A stretch of 64,000 nucleotides of DNA from SXZD01 sp034680345 (lineage in GTDB: Bacteria > Pseudomonadota > Gammaproteobacteria > Burkholderiales > Burkholderiaceae_B): positions 1 to 64,000 of the forward strand of contig JAXISZ010000001.1 in the NCBI GenBank assembly GCA_034680345.1, read 5' to 3'. A program made the position numbers and the translations under genes. The notes under the pieces are model-generated. The model was not told where the DNA came from. It did no database searches and saw only the letters and a program-made list of their open reading frames with translations. The first letter of the stretch is position 1. Each line of letters starts with the position of its first letter. Below are positions 45,417 through 54,090 of this stretch, piece by piece.

Positions 45417-46427
45417 CTACTGAGCTGACATCAGAGCCACGGTGGTGTCTAACATGCGGTTAGAAAACCCCCATTCGTTGTCATACCATGAAGCCACTTT
45501 AACCAAACGACCAAATACTTTGGTTAATGTTGCATCAAAGGTGCTAGAAGCAGGATTGTGATTAAAATCGATAGACACTAAAGGCTCTTCGCAATAATTT
45601 AAAACGCCTTTTAATGGGCCTTCGGCCGCCGCCTTCATCAATGCATTAACTTCTTGCACTGAAGTTTCTCGCGACGCAACAAAAGACAAATCAACCATGG
45701 ATACATTAATAGTTGGCACACGAACAGCGTAGCCATCAAGCTTACCATTGAGTTCAGGCAACACCAAACCCACCGCTGCGGCTGCACCTGTTTTAGTAGG
45801 AATCATAGACATGGTGGCAGAACGTGCACGGCGCAAGTCTTCGTGATAAACATCGGTTAAAACCTGGTCGTTGGTGTAAGCGTGAATGGTGGTCATTAAA
45901 CCACTTTCTAGACCAATGCCTTCATGTAATGGTTGAACCAAAGGCGCTAAACAGTTTGTGGTGCATGACGCATTGGAAATAACGGTGTCAGTAGCCCTCA
46001 ACACACCATGATTAACACCATAAACCACCGTGGCATCCACATCTTTGCCACCTGGAGCAGAAATGATCACTTTTTTAGCTCCGCCCTTTAAATGTGCGGA
46101 CGCTTTTTCTTTGCTGGTAAAAAAACCGGTACATTCAAGCACCACGTCTACACCCATCTCACCCCAAGGCAATTCTGCAGGATTGCGATTGGCCAATACT
46201 TTAATACGATCACCATTAACAACAATGCTATCACCCTCAACCACCACAGCACCTTGAAAACGCCCATGGGCTGTATCGTACTGGGTTAAATGCGCATTGG
46301 TTTTAGGATCACCAAGGTCGTTGATTGCAACAATTTCAATACCGTGTTTTTTACCACCCTCGTAATGTGCTCGCAAAATATTGCGACCAATACGGCCATA
46401 ACCATTAATTGCCACCCGAATTGTCAT
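45417..46427 (-). CDS. gap: glyceraldehyde-3-phosphate dehydrogenase
   Basis: Gap oxidises glyceraldehyde 3-phosphate to 1,3-bisphosphoglycerate with NAD. The 336 residues show the Rossmann start VAINGYGRIGRNILRA, the active-site segment SNASCTTNCLAP with Cys155, and the C-terminal VASWYDNEWGFSNRMLD. AGGAG six bases before the ATG fixes the start. The gap to tkt is 32 bp and to pgk about 82 bp, so a joint transcript is likely. Confidence 0.97.
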   Translation of the reverse strand: MTIRVAINGYGRIGRNILRAHYEGGKKHGIEIVAINDLGDPKTNAHLTQYDTAHGRFQGAVVVEGDSIVVNGDRIKVLANRNPAELPWGEMGVDVVLECTGFFTSKEKASAHLKGGAKKVIISAPGGKDVDATVVYGVNHGVLRATDTVISNASCTTNCLAPLVQPLHEGIGLESGLMTTIHAYTNDQVLTDVYHEDLRRARSATMSMIPTKTGAAAAVGLVLPELNGKLDGYAVRVPTINVSMVDLSFVASRETSVQEVNALMKAAAEGPLKGVLNYCEEPLVSIDFNHNPASSTFDATLTKVFGRLVKVASWYDNEWGFSNRMLDTTVALMSAQ

Positions 46428-46459
46428 ATTGGGCTCCTATACATTTCAAGTTAAAAATC

Positions 46460-48496
46460 TTAAAGCAATGACCCAGCAGCAGCCACCACCTTTTCAGCTG
46501 TCAATCCAAAATACTCAAATAATTTAGGTGCTGGCGCAGATTCTCCGAAAGAATCAATACCCACAACTGCACCACGTCCGCCAGCTTGAGTGACCAACTT
46601 CCACCAAGCCTCTGAGCTGCCAGCTTCAACCACCACAACCGGTACACCTGGCAAAATAACACTGGATTGGTATGACGCCTGTTGACAATAAAACACTGTT
46701 AAACTCGGCATAGAAACTAAACGTACCGCCACGCCACCCTTAACCAAAGTATTGTAGGCCTGCTGTGCAATTGCAAACTCTGAACCAGTGGCCACCAAAC
46801 AAACCTGAACCTGTTGGCCAGTTTGCTGAGCACTTTCTGCCAACACATAACCACCACGACGAATGTTTTTTATTTGGTCTTGCGTACGGGGCACAAAAGG
46901 CAAATTTTGCCGAGAAAATAATAAACAGCTTGGGCCGTCACTACGCTCAACAGCAGCAATCCAAGCAACCATGGACTCAACTGAGTCGGCCGGACGCCAT
47001 ACGTCCATACCTGGAATTAAACGTAAACTGGCTGCATGCTCTATGGGTTGATGGGTTGGCCCGTCTTCCCCCAACCCAATAGAATCATGTGTAAATACAA
47101 AAATATTGCGCAGTTTCATCAACGCAGCCATACGCAAAGCATTACGACTATAATCAGAAAACGTTAAAAACGTAGCGCCAAAAGGAATGTACCCACCGTG
47201 CAATGCCACACCATTTAATGCAGCAGACATACCAAACTCTCGCACGCCCCAGTTAATATGATTACCAGCTTGAAAATCACCATTTTGAAAACGCCGAACA
47301 GCAACACACGAAGACCAATTGGTGAGGTTTGATCCGGTTAAATCAGCCGACCCCCCCAACAATTCAGGCAACACCGCTGCCAATGCAGTAATCGTGTTTT
47401 GACTGGCTTTACGAGTGGCAATGGTTTCTGCTTTTTCAACCACGACCTGCAAAGCCGTTTGTACTGTTTCAGACCAAGCTTGTGGCAATTCACCACGCAT
47501 ACGTCTTTCAAATTCAGCAGCCTGGGTTGGATAAAGTGCACGATATTGCTCAAACATTTTACGCCAGGCTGATTCACGAGTGGCACCAACCAATTGAGCG
47601 TCCCAGCTGTTGTAAACCGCTTTAGGAATTTCAAATGGTGCGTAAGGCCAATTAATGGCCTGACGTGTGGCTGCAATTTCTTTATCACCCAACGGAGCGC
47701 CATGCACTTTATCTGTTCCGGCCATATTGGGCGAACCCTGACCAATTCGGGTTTTACAGCAAATTAGAGTTGGGCCTTTGTCTTGAACACCGTTATGACG
47801 CGCTTGCGCAATTGCAGCGTCTATGGCGTCTACTTGGTGACCATCCACTTCAGCAATCACATTCCAACCATAGGCTTGAAAACGCTGAGCGGTATTGTCT
47901 CGAAACCAGTGGTCCACTTCACCATCAATGGAAATACCGTTATCATCGTACAGCACAATTAGCTTAGACAAACGCAAAGTGCCTGCTAAAGAACACACCT
48001 CATGCGAAATACCCTCCATTAAACAACCATCACCCAAAAACACATAGGTAAAATGGTCTACTACGAAAAAACCAGGCTGGTTAAATTCAGCAGCCAACAG
48101 TTTTTCAGCCAAAGCCATGCCCACCGCATTGGCTATACCCTGACCCAAAGGCCCTGTAGTGGTTTCAACGCCAGAAGTAACACCCAATTCAGGATGCCCA
48201 GGGGTTTTGGAATGCAATTGACGAAATTTTTTCAACTCTTCAATTGGCAAGTCGTAACCTGTAAGGTGCAACAATGCGTATAACAACATTGAACCATGAC
48301 CATTAGAAAGCACAAAGCGATCGCGGTCTGCCCACAGTGGATTACTAGGATTGTGTTTTAAGTGCCGCGACCATAAGGCTACCGCTATTTCAGCCATACC
48401 CATAGGCATGCCCGGATGGCCTGAGTTTGCTGCTTGCACCGCGTCCATCGCCAATGCGCGTATTGCGTTGGCCATTTGCTCTGTTGAAGAAGACAT
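46460..48496 (-). CDS. tkt: transketolase
   Basis: Transketolase moves two-carbon units between sugar phosphates in the pentose phosphate pathway. The 678 residues show the TPP-binding GDGCLMEGISHEVCSLAG, DDNGISIDG, the HGAPLGDKEI loop, FVFTHDSIGLGEDGPTHQPIEH split over the central Pyr domain and a C-terminal domain with VEAGSSEAWWKL. The gene heads the glycolysis block tkt-gap-pgk-pyk-fba. Only 30 bp separate it from btuD upstream, with no convincing terminator, so some transcription may enter from the B12 operon. Confidence 0.96.
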   Translation of the reverse strand: MSSSTEQMANAIRALAMDAVQAANSGHPGMPMGMAEIAVALWSRHLKHNPSNPLWADRDRFVLSNGHGSMLLYALLHLTGYDLPIEELKKFRQLHSKTPGHPELGVTSGVETTTGPLGQGIANAVGMALAEKLLAAEFNQPGFFVVDHFTYVFLGDGCLMEGISHEVCSLAGTLRLSKLIVLYDDNGISIDGEVDHWFRDNTAQRFQAYGWNVIAEVDGHQVDAIDAAIAQARHNGVQDKGPTLICCKTRIGQGSPNMAGTDKVHGAPLGDKEIAATRQAINWPYAPFEIPKAVYNSWDAQLVGATRESAWRKMFEQYRALYPTQAAEFERRMRGELPQAWSETVQTALQVVVEKAETIATRKASQNTITALAAVLPELLGGSADLTGSNLTNWSSCVAVRRFQNGDFQAGNHINWGVREFGMSAALNGVALHGGYIPFGATFLTFSDYSRNALRMAALMKLRNIFVFTHDSIGLGEDGPTHQPIEHAASLRLIPGMDVWRPADSVESMVAWIAAVERSDGPSCLLFSRQNLPFVPRTQDQIKNIRRGGYVLAESAQQTGQQVQVCLVATGSEFAIAQQAYNTLVKGGVAVRLVSMPSLTVFYCQQASYQSSVILPGVPVVVVEAGSSEAWWKLVTQAGGRGAVVGIDSFGESAPAPKLFEYFGLTAEKVVAAAGSLL

Positions 48497-48526
48497 ATTG
48501 TTGAAAAAAATAAAACACTGATTTTA

Positions 48527-49366
48527 TCAAATATTAGCCATCTTGATTGCACGATCTGCATTTAAAAACGCAGGTGGCACAAAAAACAACTCCACCCCGT
48601 CATGCGCTACACAACGCACATCGCAATGGTAAGCACGGCTTAAATGCTGGGCAGTTAAAACATCACGCAATAGTCCGGCCATAGGCGGCTGCCCGTCTCC
48701 CATAAATAATAACGCATGAGTAGCCACCAACAACGCTTGGTTTGGGTCATGGGTAATCCAAACCACCGCACAACCACTCTGCGCTAAGCCATTTAAACGG
48801 CGTAACACCATGTGTTGATGGCGTAAGTCGAGTGCGGCCAGAGGTTCGTCCAATAAAAGCAACTGCGCTTGCTGTGCTAAACAAGCAGCCAAACTTACAC
48901 GGCGACGCTCGCCACCAGAGAGCTGGCGCACCAAACGGTGCTCATAACCAGCCAAACCCACATCAGCCAACGCATCTTCAGCAATCCTTAAATCTTGAAC
49001 GCCATCGATGAATAATCGACTAACAAACGGATGTCGACCCAACATCACCCGCTCAAGCACAGTGACTGACAACACATCGGGTTCTTGCTGCGGCAACCAA
49101 GATAAAATTCTTGCGCGATCAAGCGCAGAATACGACGCAATCGGTTGCCCAAACAGCTCAACACGACCAAAATCTAAAGGCAAATAATGCGCCATCGCAG
49201 CCAAAAAACTGGTTTTACCCACACCATTTTCGCCAAGAACAGCCCATATTTGTCCACGCTGCACTTGTAAATCAAGCCCTTGAAATAGCAGTGTATCTCC
49301 ACGCAACAAACCCACTTGGTGACAAGACAAGAGAGTTTCTCTTGCAGAGGTGCTTTGTGCACTCAT
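48527..49366 (-). CDS. btuD: vitamin B12 ABC transporter ATPase BtuD
   Basis: BtuD powers the inner-membrane importer BtuCD. The 279 residues show Walker A LGENGVGKTS at about 44-53, the Q-loop WLPQQEPD, signature LSGGERRRVSLA near 149, and Walker B LLLLDEPLAALDLRHQ. It belongs to the FecE/BtuD/HmuV group. The B12 specificity follows from the operon: riboswitch, btuB, btuF, btuC. GAGG before the ATG and a 2-bp gap to btuC show coupling. Confidence 0.88.
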   Translation of the reverse strand: MSAQSTSARETLLSCHQVGLLRGDTLLFQGLDLQVQRGQIWAVLGENGVGKTSFLAAMAHYLPLDFGRVELFGQPIASYSALDRARILSWLPQQEPDVLSVTVLERVMLGRHPFVSRLFIDGVQDLRIAEDALADVGLAGYEHRLVRQLSGGERRRVSLAACLAQQAQLLLLDEPLAALDLRHQHMVLRRLNGLAQSGCAVVWITHDPNQALLVATHALLFMGDGQPPMAGLLRDVLTAQHLSRAYHCDVRCVAHDGVELFFVPPAFLNADRAIKMANI

Positions 49367-49368
49367 GG

Positions 49369-50379
49369 TTAATGCCTCCGATACTGCACAAGGTAAACAA
49401 ACACAGGCGCACCAATTAAAGCAGTGATTACACCCACAGGTAGTTGCTGTGGTGCCAACAAAAGCCGTGCCACCAAATCAGACAACACCAACAACCCACC
49501 ACCAGCCAAAACACTAGCAGGCACCAACCAGCGGTGATCATTACCAATTATTAAACGCAAAGCATGCGGAATAATCAAACCCAAAAAACCAATTAACCCA
49601 GCTGATGTCACAGCAAAAGCTGTCATAAGAGCAGACAATAAATATACATGCAAACGCAAGCGCTCACCCTGCAAACCCAAACCATGGGCAAGCTCAGAGC
49701 CCAAACCCAAGATGTTAAAACACCGCGCCATAGGCCAGCAAAAAACCACTGAAAGCAATAAAACCACCACTGGTGGCTGCCACAACCCAGAGGACAAATC
49801 GCCTAACAACCACAGTACCATGCCACGCAACACCCCTTCAGGGGCTAAACTCAACAACAATGAACTTAAAGCCCCAGCAAACGCAGCCACAGCCACACCT
49901 GTTAACAACCAATTGGCCGCCCCACCCAATTCGCCGCCATAACCATTGCGAGCCAATACCAATACCAAAACAATAACACCCAAAGCACCCAAAAAAGCGC
50001 CAGCATACACAGCCAGCATGCTACTTGTCAGCAACAAACCCAACAAAGCTCCCACACTGGCACCACCCGAAACACCCAGGACGTACGGGTCGGCCAGAGG
50101 GTTGCGCAACAACACTTGCATTAACACCCCAGACAAACCCAACAAGCCACCCACAGCCATAGCGGTTAAGGTTCTTGGCAAACGCAATTCAAACAACAGT
50201 TGTAGCTCAACTTGCCAAGCACTTTGATCATCTTGAGGCACCGCCCACAATGGACCCGCCTCAGACAATGCCAAACTCAAGAAACCACACACCAACAAGA
50301 GTAATAACAAAAACAAAACAAAGACCCAACGGCTTTGTACAGTACGTAAAGGAAAATTTAAAAAAACCAAACCCATCAT
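49369..50379 (-). CDS. btuC: vitamin B12 ABC transporter permease BtuC
   Basis: BtuC forms the transmembrane channel of the importer. The 336 residues are mostly hydrophobic with about ten helices. They include the FecCD-family phrases LRLPRTLTAMAVGGLLGLSGVLMQVLLRNPLADPYVLGVSGGA in sections near residues 50-95 and GLIGFLGLIIPHALRLIIGNDHRWLVP in the L-loop region that contacts BtuD. The sequence could equally be a siderophore or haem permease, but the operon points to cobalamin. Its start overlaps the btuF stop by 4 bp. Confidence 0.88.
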   Translation of the reverse strand: MMGLVFLNFPLRTVQSRWVFVLFLLLLLLVCGFLSLALSEAGPLWAVPQDDQSAWQVELQLLFELRLPRTLTAMAVGGLLGLSGVLMQVLLRNPLADPYVLGVSGGASVGALLGLLLTSSMLAVYAGAFLGALGVIVLVLVLARNGYGGELGGAANWLLTGVAVAAFAGALSSLLLSLAPEGVLRGMVLWLLGDLSSGLWQPPVVVLLLSVVFCWPMARCFNILGLGSELAHGLGLQGERLRLHVYLLSALMTAFAVTSAGLIGFLGLIIPHALRLIIGNDHRWLVPASVLAGGGLLVLSDLVARLLLAPQQLPVGVITALIGAPVFVYLVQYRRH

Positions 50380-51287
50380 TTTTCTGTACCTTGAACTGTT
50401 TCTATAACCTCACACAAACGCTGTACCCCATCTAAGAAACGAGGGCCTGGGCGCACCAATAAATCAGGAGGCAAAATAAATAGCTGGCCTTTTCGAACCG
50501 CCTTTATTTGTGGCCATTGTTGCCATTGTTTTAACCACAGGTTTGCAACTTGCCTACGCTCTGAAAACACAATGATATCTGGATTGGCACGCACCACCGC
50601 TTCCAAACTCACCATTGGCGTTGGATGACTCATGCCACCAAACAGCACCTGAGCGCCACACAGCGCTACAGCCTGCCCAATAATTTGTTGACGACTCACG
50701 GTCAATAAGGGTTGATTCCAAACCTGATAAAACACCGTTAGATTAGAATTGGACGCTGCATATTGTAATTGACTTAAACGCGTACGCCACTGTTGAATCA
50801 ACGGTTCTGCATGGTTCTGCCTTCCTGTTAAGATTGCCAACCATTGCATATTTTGCGCAATTGCTTGCAGCGTTTGCGGGTCACTGTACACAATGCGCAA
50901 GCCCATTGAACGCAGTTTTTCTAATCTTGGATTTGCTGTTATGCCACCCCATGCAATAACCACATCGGGTTTTAAACGCATAATTCGTTCATAGTCTAGT
51001 TGATCAGCCTGGCCAACCACCGGTATTTTCTTTGCCTGAGCTGGAAAATCACTGTGCTGCATAACACCCACAACCGCATCACCCGCTCCAACAAAAAACA
51101 ATAACTCAGTAATGTGCGGAGCCAACGAAACAATGCGCTGTGCAGGTGCCTTAAATACCTGCAATTGCCCAGCATCGTCAGTAAACTGAATTTCAGTGTG
51201 CGCAAAATTTTCTAAGGTATTCTGTAAATTACCATGTGCAGTATGTTGTAAATGAGTTTGAGCATTAACCAAACCACTGAAACCCAA
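50376..51287 (-). CDS. btuF: vitamin B12-binding periplasmic protein BtuF
   Basis: BtuF carries cobalamin from the outer membrane to BtuCD. The mature part shows the helical-backbone binding-protein pattern: RIVSLAPHITELLFFVGAGDAVVGV, YERIMRLKPDVVIAWG, and VRANPDIIVFSERR. The frame opens only at TTG 51287, which gives no signal peptide, although VNAQ just after it looks like the end of one. A strong AAGGAG plus TTG start lies at 51439 in another frame, and one extra T in a T7 run near 51307 would join the two. The 5' end may therefore be frameshifted (see findings). The rest of the protein looks intact. Confidence 0.85.
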   Translation of the reverse strand: MGFSGLVNAQTHLQHTAHGNLQNTLENFAHTEIQFTDDAGQLQVFKAPAQRIVSLAPHITELLFFVGAGDAVVGVMQHSDFPAQAKKIPVVGQADQLDYERIMRLKPDVVIAWGGITANPRLEKLRSMGLRIVYSDPQTLQAIAQNMQWLAILTGRQNHAEPLIQQWRTRLSQLQYAASNSNLTVFYQVWNQPLLTVSRQQIIGQAVALCGAQVLFGGMSHPTPMVSLEAVVRANPDIIVFSERRQVANLWLKQWQQWPQIKAVRKGQLFILPPDLLVRPGPRFLDGVQRLCEVIETVQGTEK

Positions 51288-51439
51288 ACCACTAAAACTA
51301 AAAAAATGAACCCACTAAAAAAACAAAAGCAAACATACGAGCGAACAAAACACCGACTATAAATAACAAAACAAAAACGAGCGCAAAAAGCAATATACCC
51401 CGAACATTTTAAAAGACAACGTACTAAAAAATAATTCAA

Positions 51440-51649
51440 ACTGTCTCCTTATGCTGCACAACACCTACCACGAGGTAATCACTGCTTAAAAATTGCTATG
51501 CAATAAATAATACATAATAAATATTGCAACACAAATGCTACACAATGTTACCTATAAAGCCAAAAAACAAAGCCCACAAAACTCATACAATAAACAAAAC
51601 TCTACTGAGGTAGCATGACTGCAAAAAGTCAGCCAAAACGAAAAGTCAA
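51440..51649. other. btuB-btuF intergenic stretch
   Basis: Together with the possible btuF 5' codons (51288-51439), this leaves 362 bp between the btuB stop and the intact btuF frame. The only clear signal is AAGGAG (51445-51450 on the minus strand) five bases before TTG 51439. The rest is AT-rich, and I see no terminator. Confidence 0.5.
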
Positions 51650-53578
51650 TTAAAACGAATAGCGCACTGTTACACGATAAGACCGGCCATTTTCGGGATA
51701 CACAGAACCATAAAACCCCTGTGCGATATAGCGACGATCTGTCAAATTATTAACAGCTAAAACAACATTGGCCTTTTGCAATTGCTGCGTATAGTGCAAA
51801 TCAACCGTAGCATAACCAGGTAGTTTAGCAGCGGTATTGGTAAAATCTGACCCAGAAATTGAATTGCCAACCGCATTAAAAAATAAGTCTACTGTTTGCT
51901 GCTGTTTAAATTTGTACGAAATATTAAGCGCGGCACGCCGTGCAGACACCAAAGGAACCCTATTATTTTGGTAAGGCCCTTGAGAAAAACGAGCGTCAGT
52001 TAGCGCAAGCAACGTTTTAACCAACCACACTGGATTAACATCATAATCCCAACGCAATTCTATCCCCTGGCGACGCGTTGGCTCTATGTTCAAATTGTTA
52101 AAACTACTCGGGTCAAATACAATGTCATTTATGCCTCGGGCATGAAACAAACGCACGTTGTATTGCCCTGTGCTGTGTTTTTTAAGGTATTGTAATTCTC
52201 GAGTTCGGGTTTCTTGGGTATTTAAAAAACTTAAACCAAAGGGTTCTTCATCAGCATTGGCGTGTCGAAAAGCTTTGCTAATGCGCCCAACCCACTGTTC
52301 TGCGGTATTTGCCTGATAAGCCAAGCTTGCCTCATAGGCACTGTCTAAACGATCAAGCAAAGCACCATTTGTTTTTGTTTTTTCAAGACGTTCCCTACGA
52401 CCGCCAACCGCGGCAAGCCATTGTGCACTTAAATTGGTTTGCAGTGTAGCAAAAACTGCGCGATTATTTTGATCTAAATTTTTGATACCAAAAGAGCTGA
52501 ACTGAAAATAATCAGACTGCCGATTTTCAAACCCCAGTACCGTTGAAACAGGCAAACCAGCAGCTGTAAACTGGTGATTGTGCTTTAACAACACACTGTC
52601 TTGCCGCGAATCAATAGCCACACCATATATCTGCAAAAACAAAGCGTTAGAAGATTTGTCACGCCGCGAAACATCCACAGCAATATCGCCAAAATCAGTC
52701 ATACGCAAAGCGCTCAAGCTGTAAGTTTGTGCGTTGTATCTGCCATCAAAAGTGGCCTTACCCGCTCTTGGGTCAGCTTGAAATTGAACCAAACTTAAAG
52801 GCCCTGGAGCGAGGGTATCCACAGATTCTTGCACTGTTAAAAATGCAATGCGATTGGCACTATTGCGCCAATTGAAACCCACAGAACCATTTTTCACTTG
52901 CGATTCAGCCGCGTGTCTAAAACCATGCCCTTGTTCTTGCCCAAGATTAACAAAACCAGACCATGCACCAGCCACTAATGACCCAGAAAACCGCGCTTGA
53001 TGTTGCCCATACGAACCCACACCTACAGAAATATCACCACCGGTTGATTGTTGGCGGTCGCGCTTTGTAACAATCCGAATCACACCACCGGTGGCACCTG
53101 CACCAAAAGCCACAGATTGGGGGCCTGTTAAAATTTCTATGCGTTCAATTAAGTCGGGGGATATACCCACCAAGCGCGCAGCCGATGCATCAAGCTCTGA
53201 CAACCGAATTTCATCTAAATACACTGCTGTATTCGCGCTAGCCGTTTCGCCATAACCAGCCAGGTCAAACACGGCATTTGGACTACCATCTGTAGCAGAA
53301 ACTGCGCGTAATTGTCCCAGCTTAGCCAAAGCTTCAGGTACACTTTGAATACCGCGTTGGCGAATTTCGTCTCCTTGAATAATAACAGCACTTAAAGGCG
53401 CTGAATTGGCATCTTTTTCTAGACGTGTGGTGCTCACCAAGAGATCAGGAAATACCGGTATATTATTTTTGGGTGCGTTTTCAGACGCTGCATGGGCGTT
53501 GCACCATGCAGTAGACAAATGAATAGACAACACCAAGCCAATACCTTTGCCCTTGGCTTGAAGATTAAAGTTAAACAT
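51650..53578 (-). CDS. btuB: cobalamin TonB-dependent receptor BtuB
   Basis: BtuB brings vitamin B12 across the outer membrane. The 642-residue protein has a signal peptide (KGIGLVLSIHLSTAWCNAHA), a TonB-box region around FPDLLVSTTRLEKD, a plug with RIEILTGPQSVAFGAGATGGVIRIVTKR in pieces, and a barrel ending in VRYSF. A cobalamin riboswitch lies directly upstream, and BtuF, C and D follow, which fixes the ligand better than the receptor sequence alone. ATG 53578 is preferred over the longer start because it puts the signal peptide at the N-terminus. Expression should fall when adenosylcobalamin binds the leader. Confidence 0.92.
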   Translation of the reverse strand: MFNFNLQAKGKGIGLVLSIHLSTAWCNAHAASENAPKNNIPVFPDLLVSTTRLEKDANSAPLSAVIIQGDEIRQRGIQSVPEALAKLGQLRAVSATDGSPNAVFDLAGYGETASANTAVYLDEIRLSELDASAARLVGISPDLIERIEILTGPQSVAFGAGATGGVIRIVTKRDRQQSTGGDISVGVGSYGQHQARFSGSLVAGAWSGFVNLGQEQGHGFRHAAESQVKNGSVGFNWRNSANRIAFLTVQESVDTLAPGPLSLVQFQADPRAGKATFDGRYNAQTYSLSALRMTDFGDIAVDVSRRDKSSNALFLQIYGVAIDSRQDSVLLKHNHQFTAAGLPVSTVLGFENRQSDYFQFSSFGIKNLDQNNRAVFATLQTNLSAQWLAAVGGRRERLEKTKTNGALLDRLDSAYEASLAYQANTAEQWVGRISKAFRHANADEEPFGLSFLNTQETRTRELQYLKKHSTGQYNVRLFHARGINDIVFDPSSFNNLNIEPTRRQGIELRWDYDVNPVWLVKTLLALTDARFSQGPYQNNRVPLVSARRAALNISYKFKQQQTVDLFFNAVGNSISGSDFTNTAAKLPGYATVDLHYTQQLQKANVVLAVNNLTDRRYIAQGFYGSVYPENGRSYRVTVRYSF

Positions 53579-53679
53579 ATAACAACAAGTGATAAAAGAA
53601 AATTTGCTCGTCAACCGCCATCCCCGACAGTTTGAGCCCAAAGCTTTACGCTCTACAGCTTTAATCTTAAAATGTAGAA

Positions 53680-53888
53680 TGTAACAACCACCTTATTGGC
53701 CGGTATCCGGGCTAACAGACAAACAAACTTCGCCTTCCCAAATTAGATTTTAAAACCAAAAATCAATTTCAGTGGCACATTGAAGATTGCAGAAAAAACT
53801 TTCGACTGCTTTACCGTTGCGGGGGCAGCGTTGTTGGCATCATTTATTTTTTAAATAAATACGCTTCAGACTTCCCGTTTAACTGTGA
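53680..53888 (-). promoter_or_regulatory. cobalamin riboswitch
   Basis: Read on the minus strand, the leader shows in order ACGGGAAGTCTGAAG, GCTGCCCCCGCAACGGTAA, GTGCCACTG, GGGAAGGCGAAG and AGCCCGGATACCGGCC. These are the conserved blocks of the B12 element in the right order and spacing. It ends about 100 bp before btuB. Binding of adenosylcobalamin is expected to lower expression of the uptake genes. Edges are approximate. Confidence 0.9.
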
Positions 53889-54019
53889 TTTTAGAAACAA
53901 ACCACGAGCACCAACGGGCGCAAGTATATATAAAAATCGCCTTTTGTGTTTGCATAAAAAAAGTAGCAATTGGATGTGAGGCAATAGCGGGCCACACAAT
54001 CCAGCACAAAACAACACAA

Positions 54020-54048
54020 CAAAAAAACAGGGTGAACTGGACACCCCA
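54020..54048 (-). terminator. intrinsic terminator of the prkA-yeaH-spoVR operon
   Basis: On the minus strand after the spoVR stop, GGGGTG pairs with CACCC around the loop TCCAGTT and is followed by TGTTTTTTTG. This separates the operon from the B12 leader 130 bp further on. Confidence 0.85.
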
Positions 54049-54090
54049 AGAAGGAAATTACAGAACATATCGGGCAGAAAAATTCAGTGC

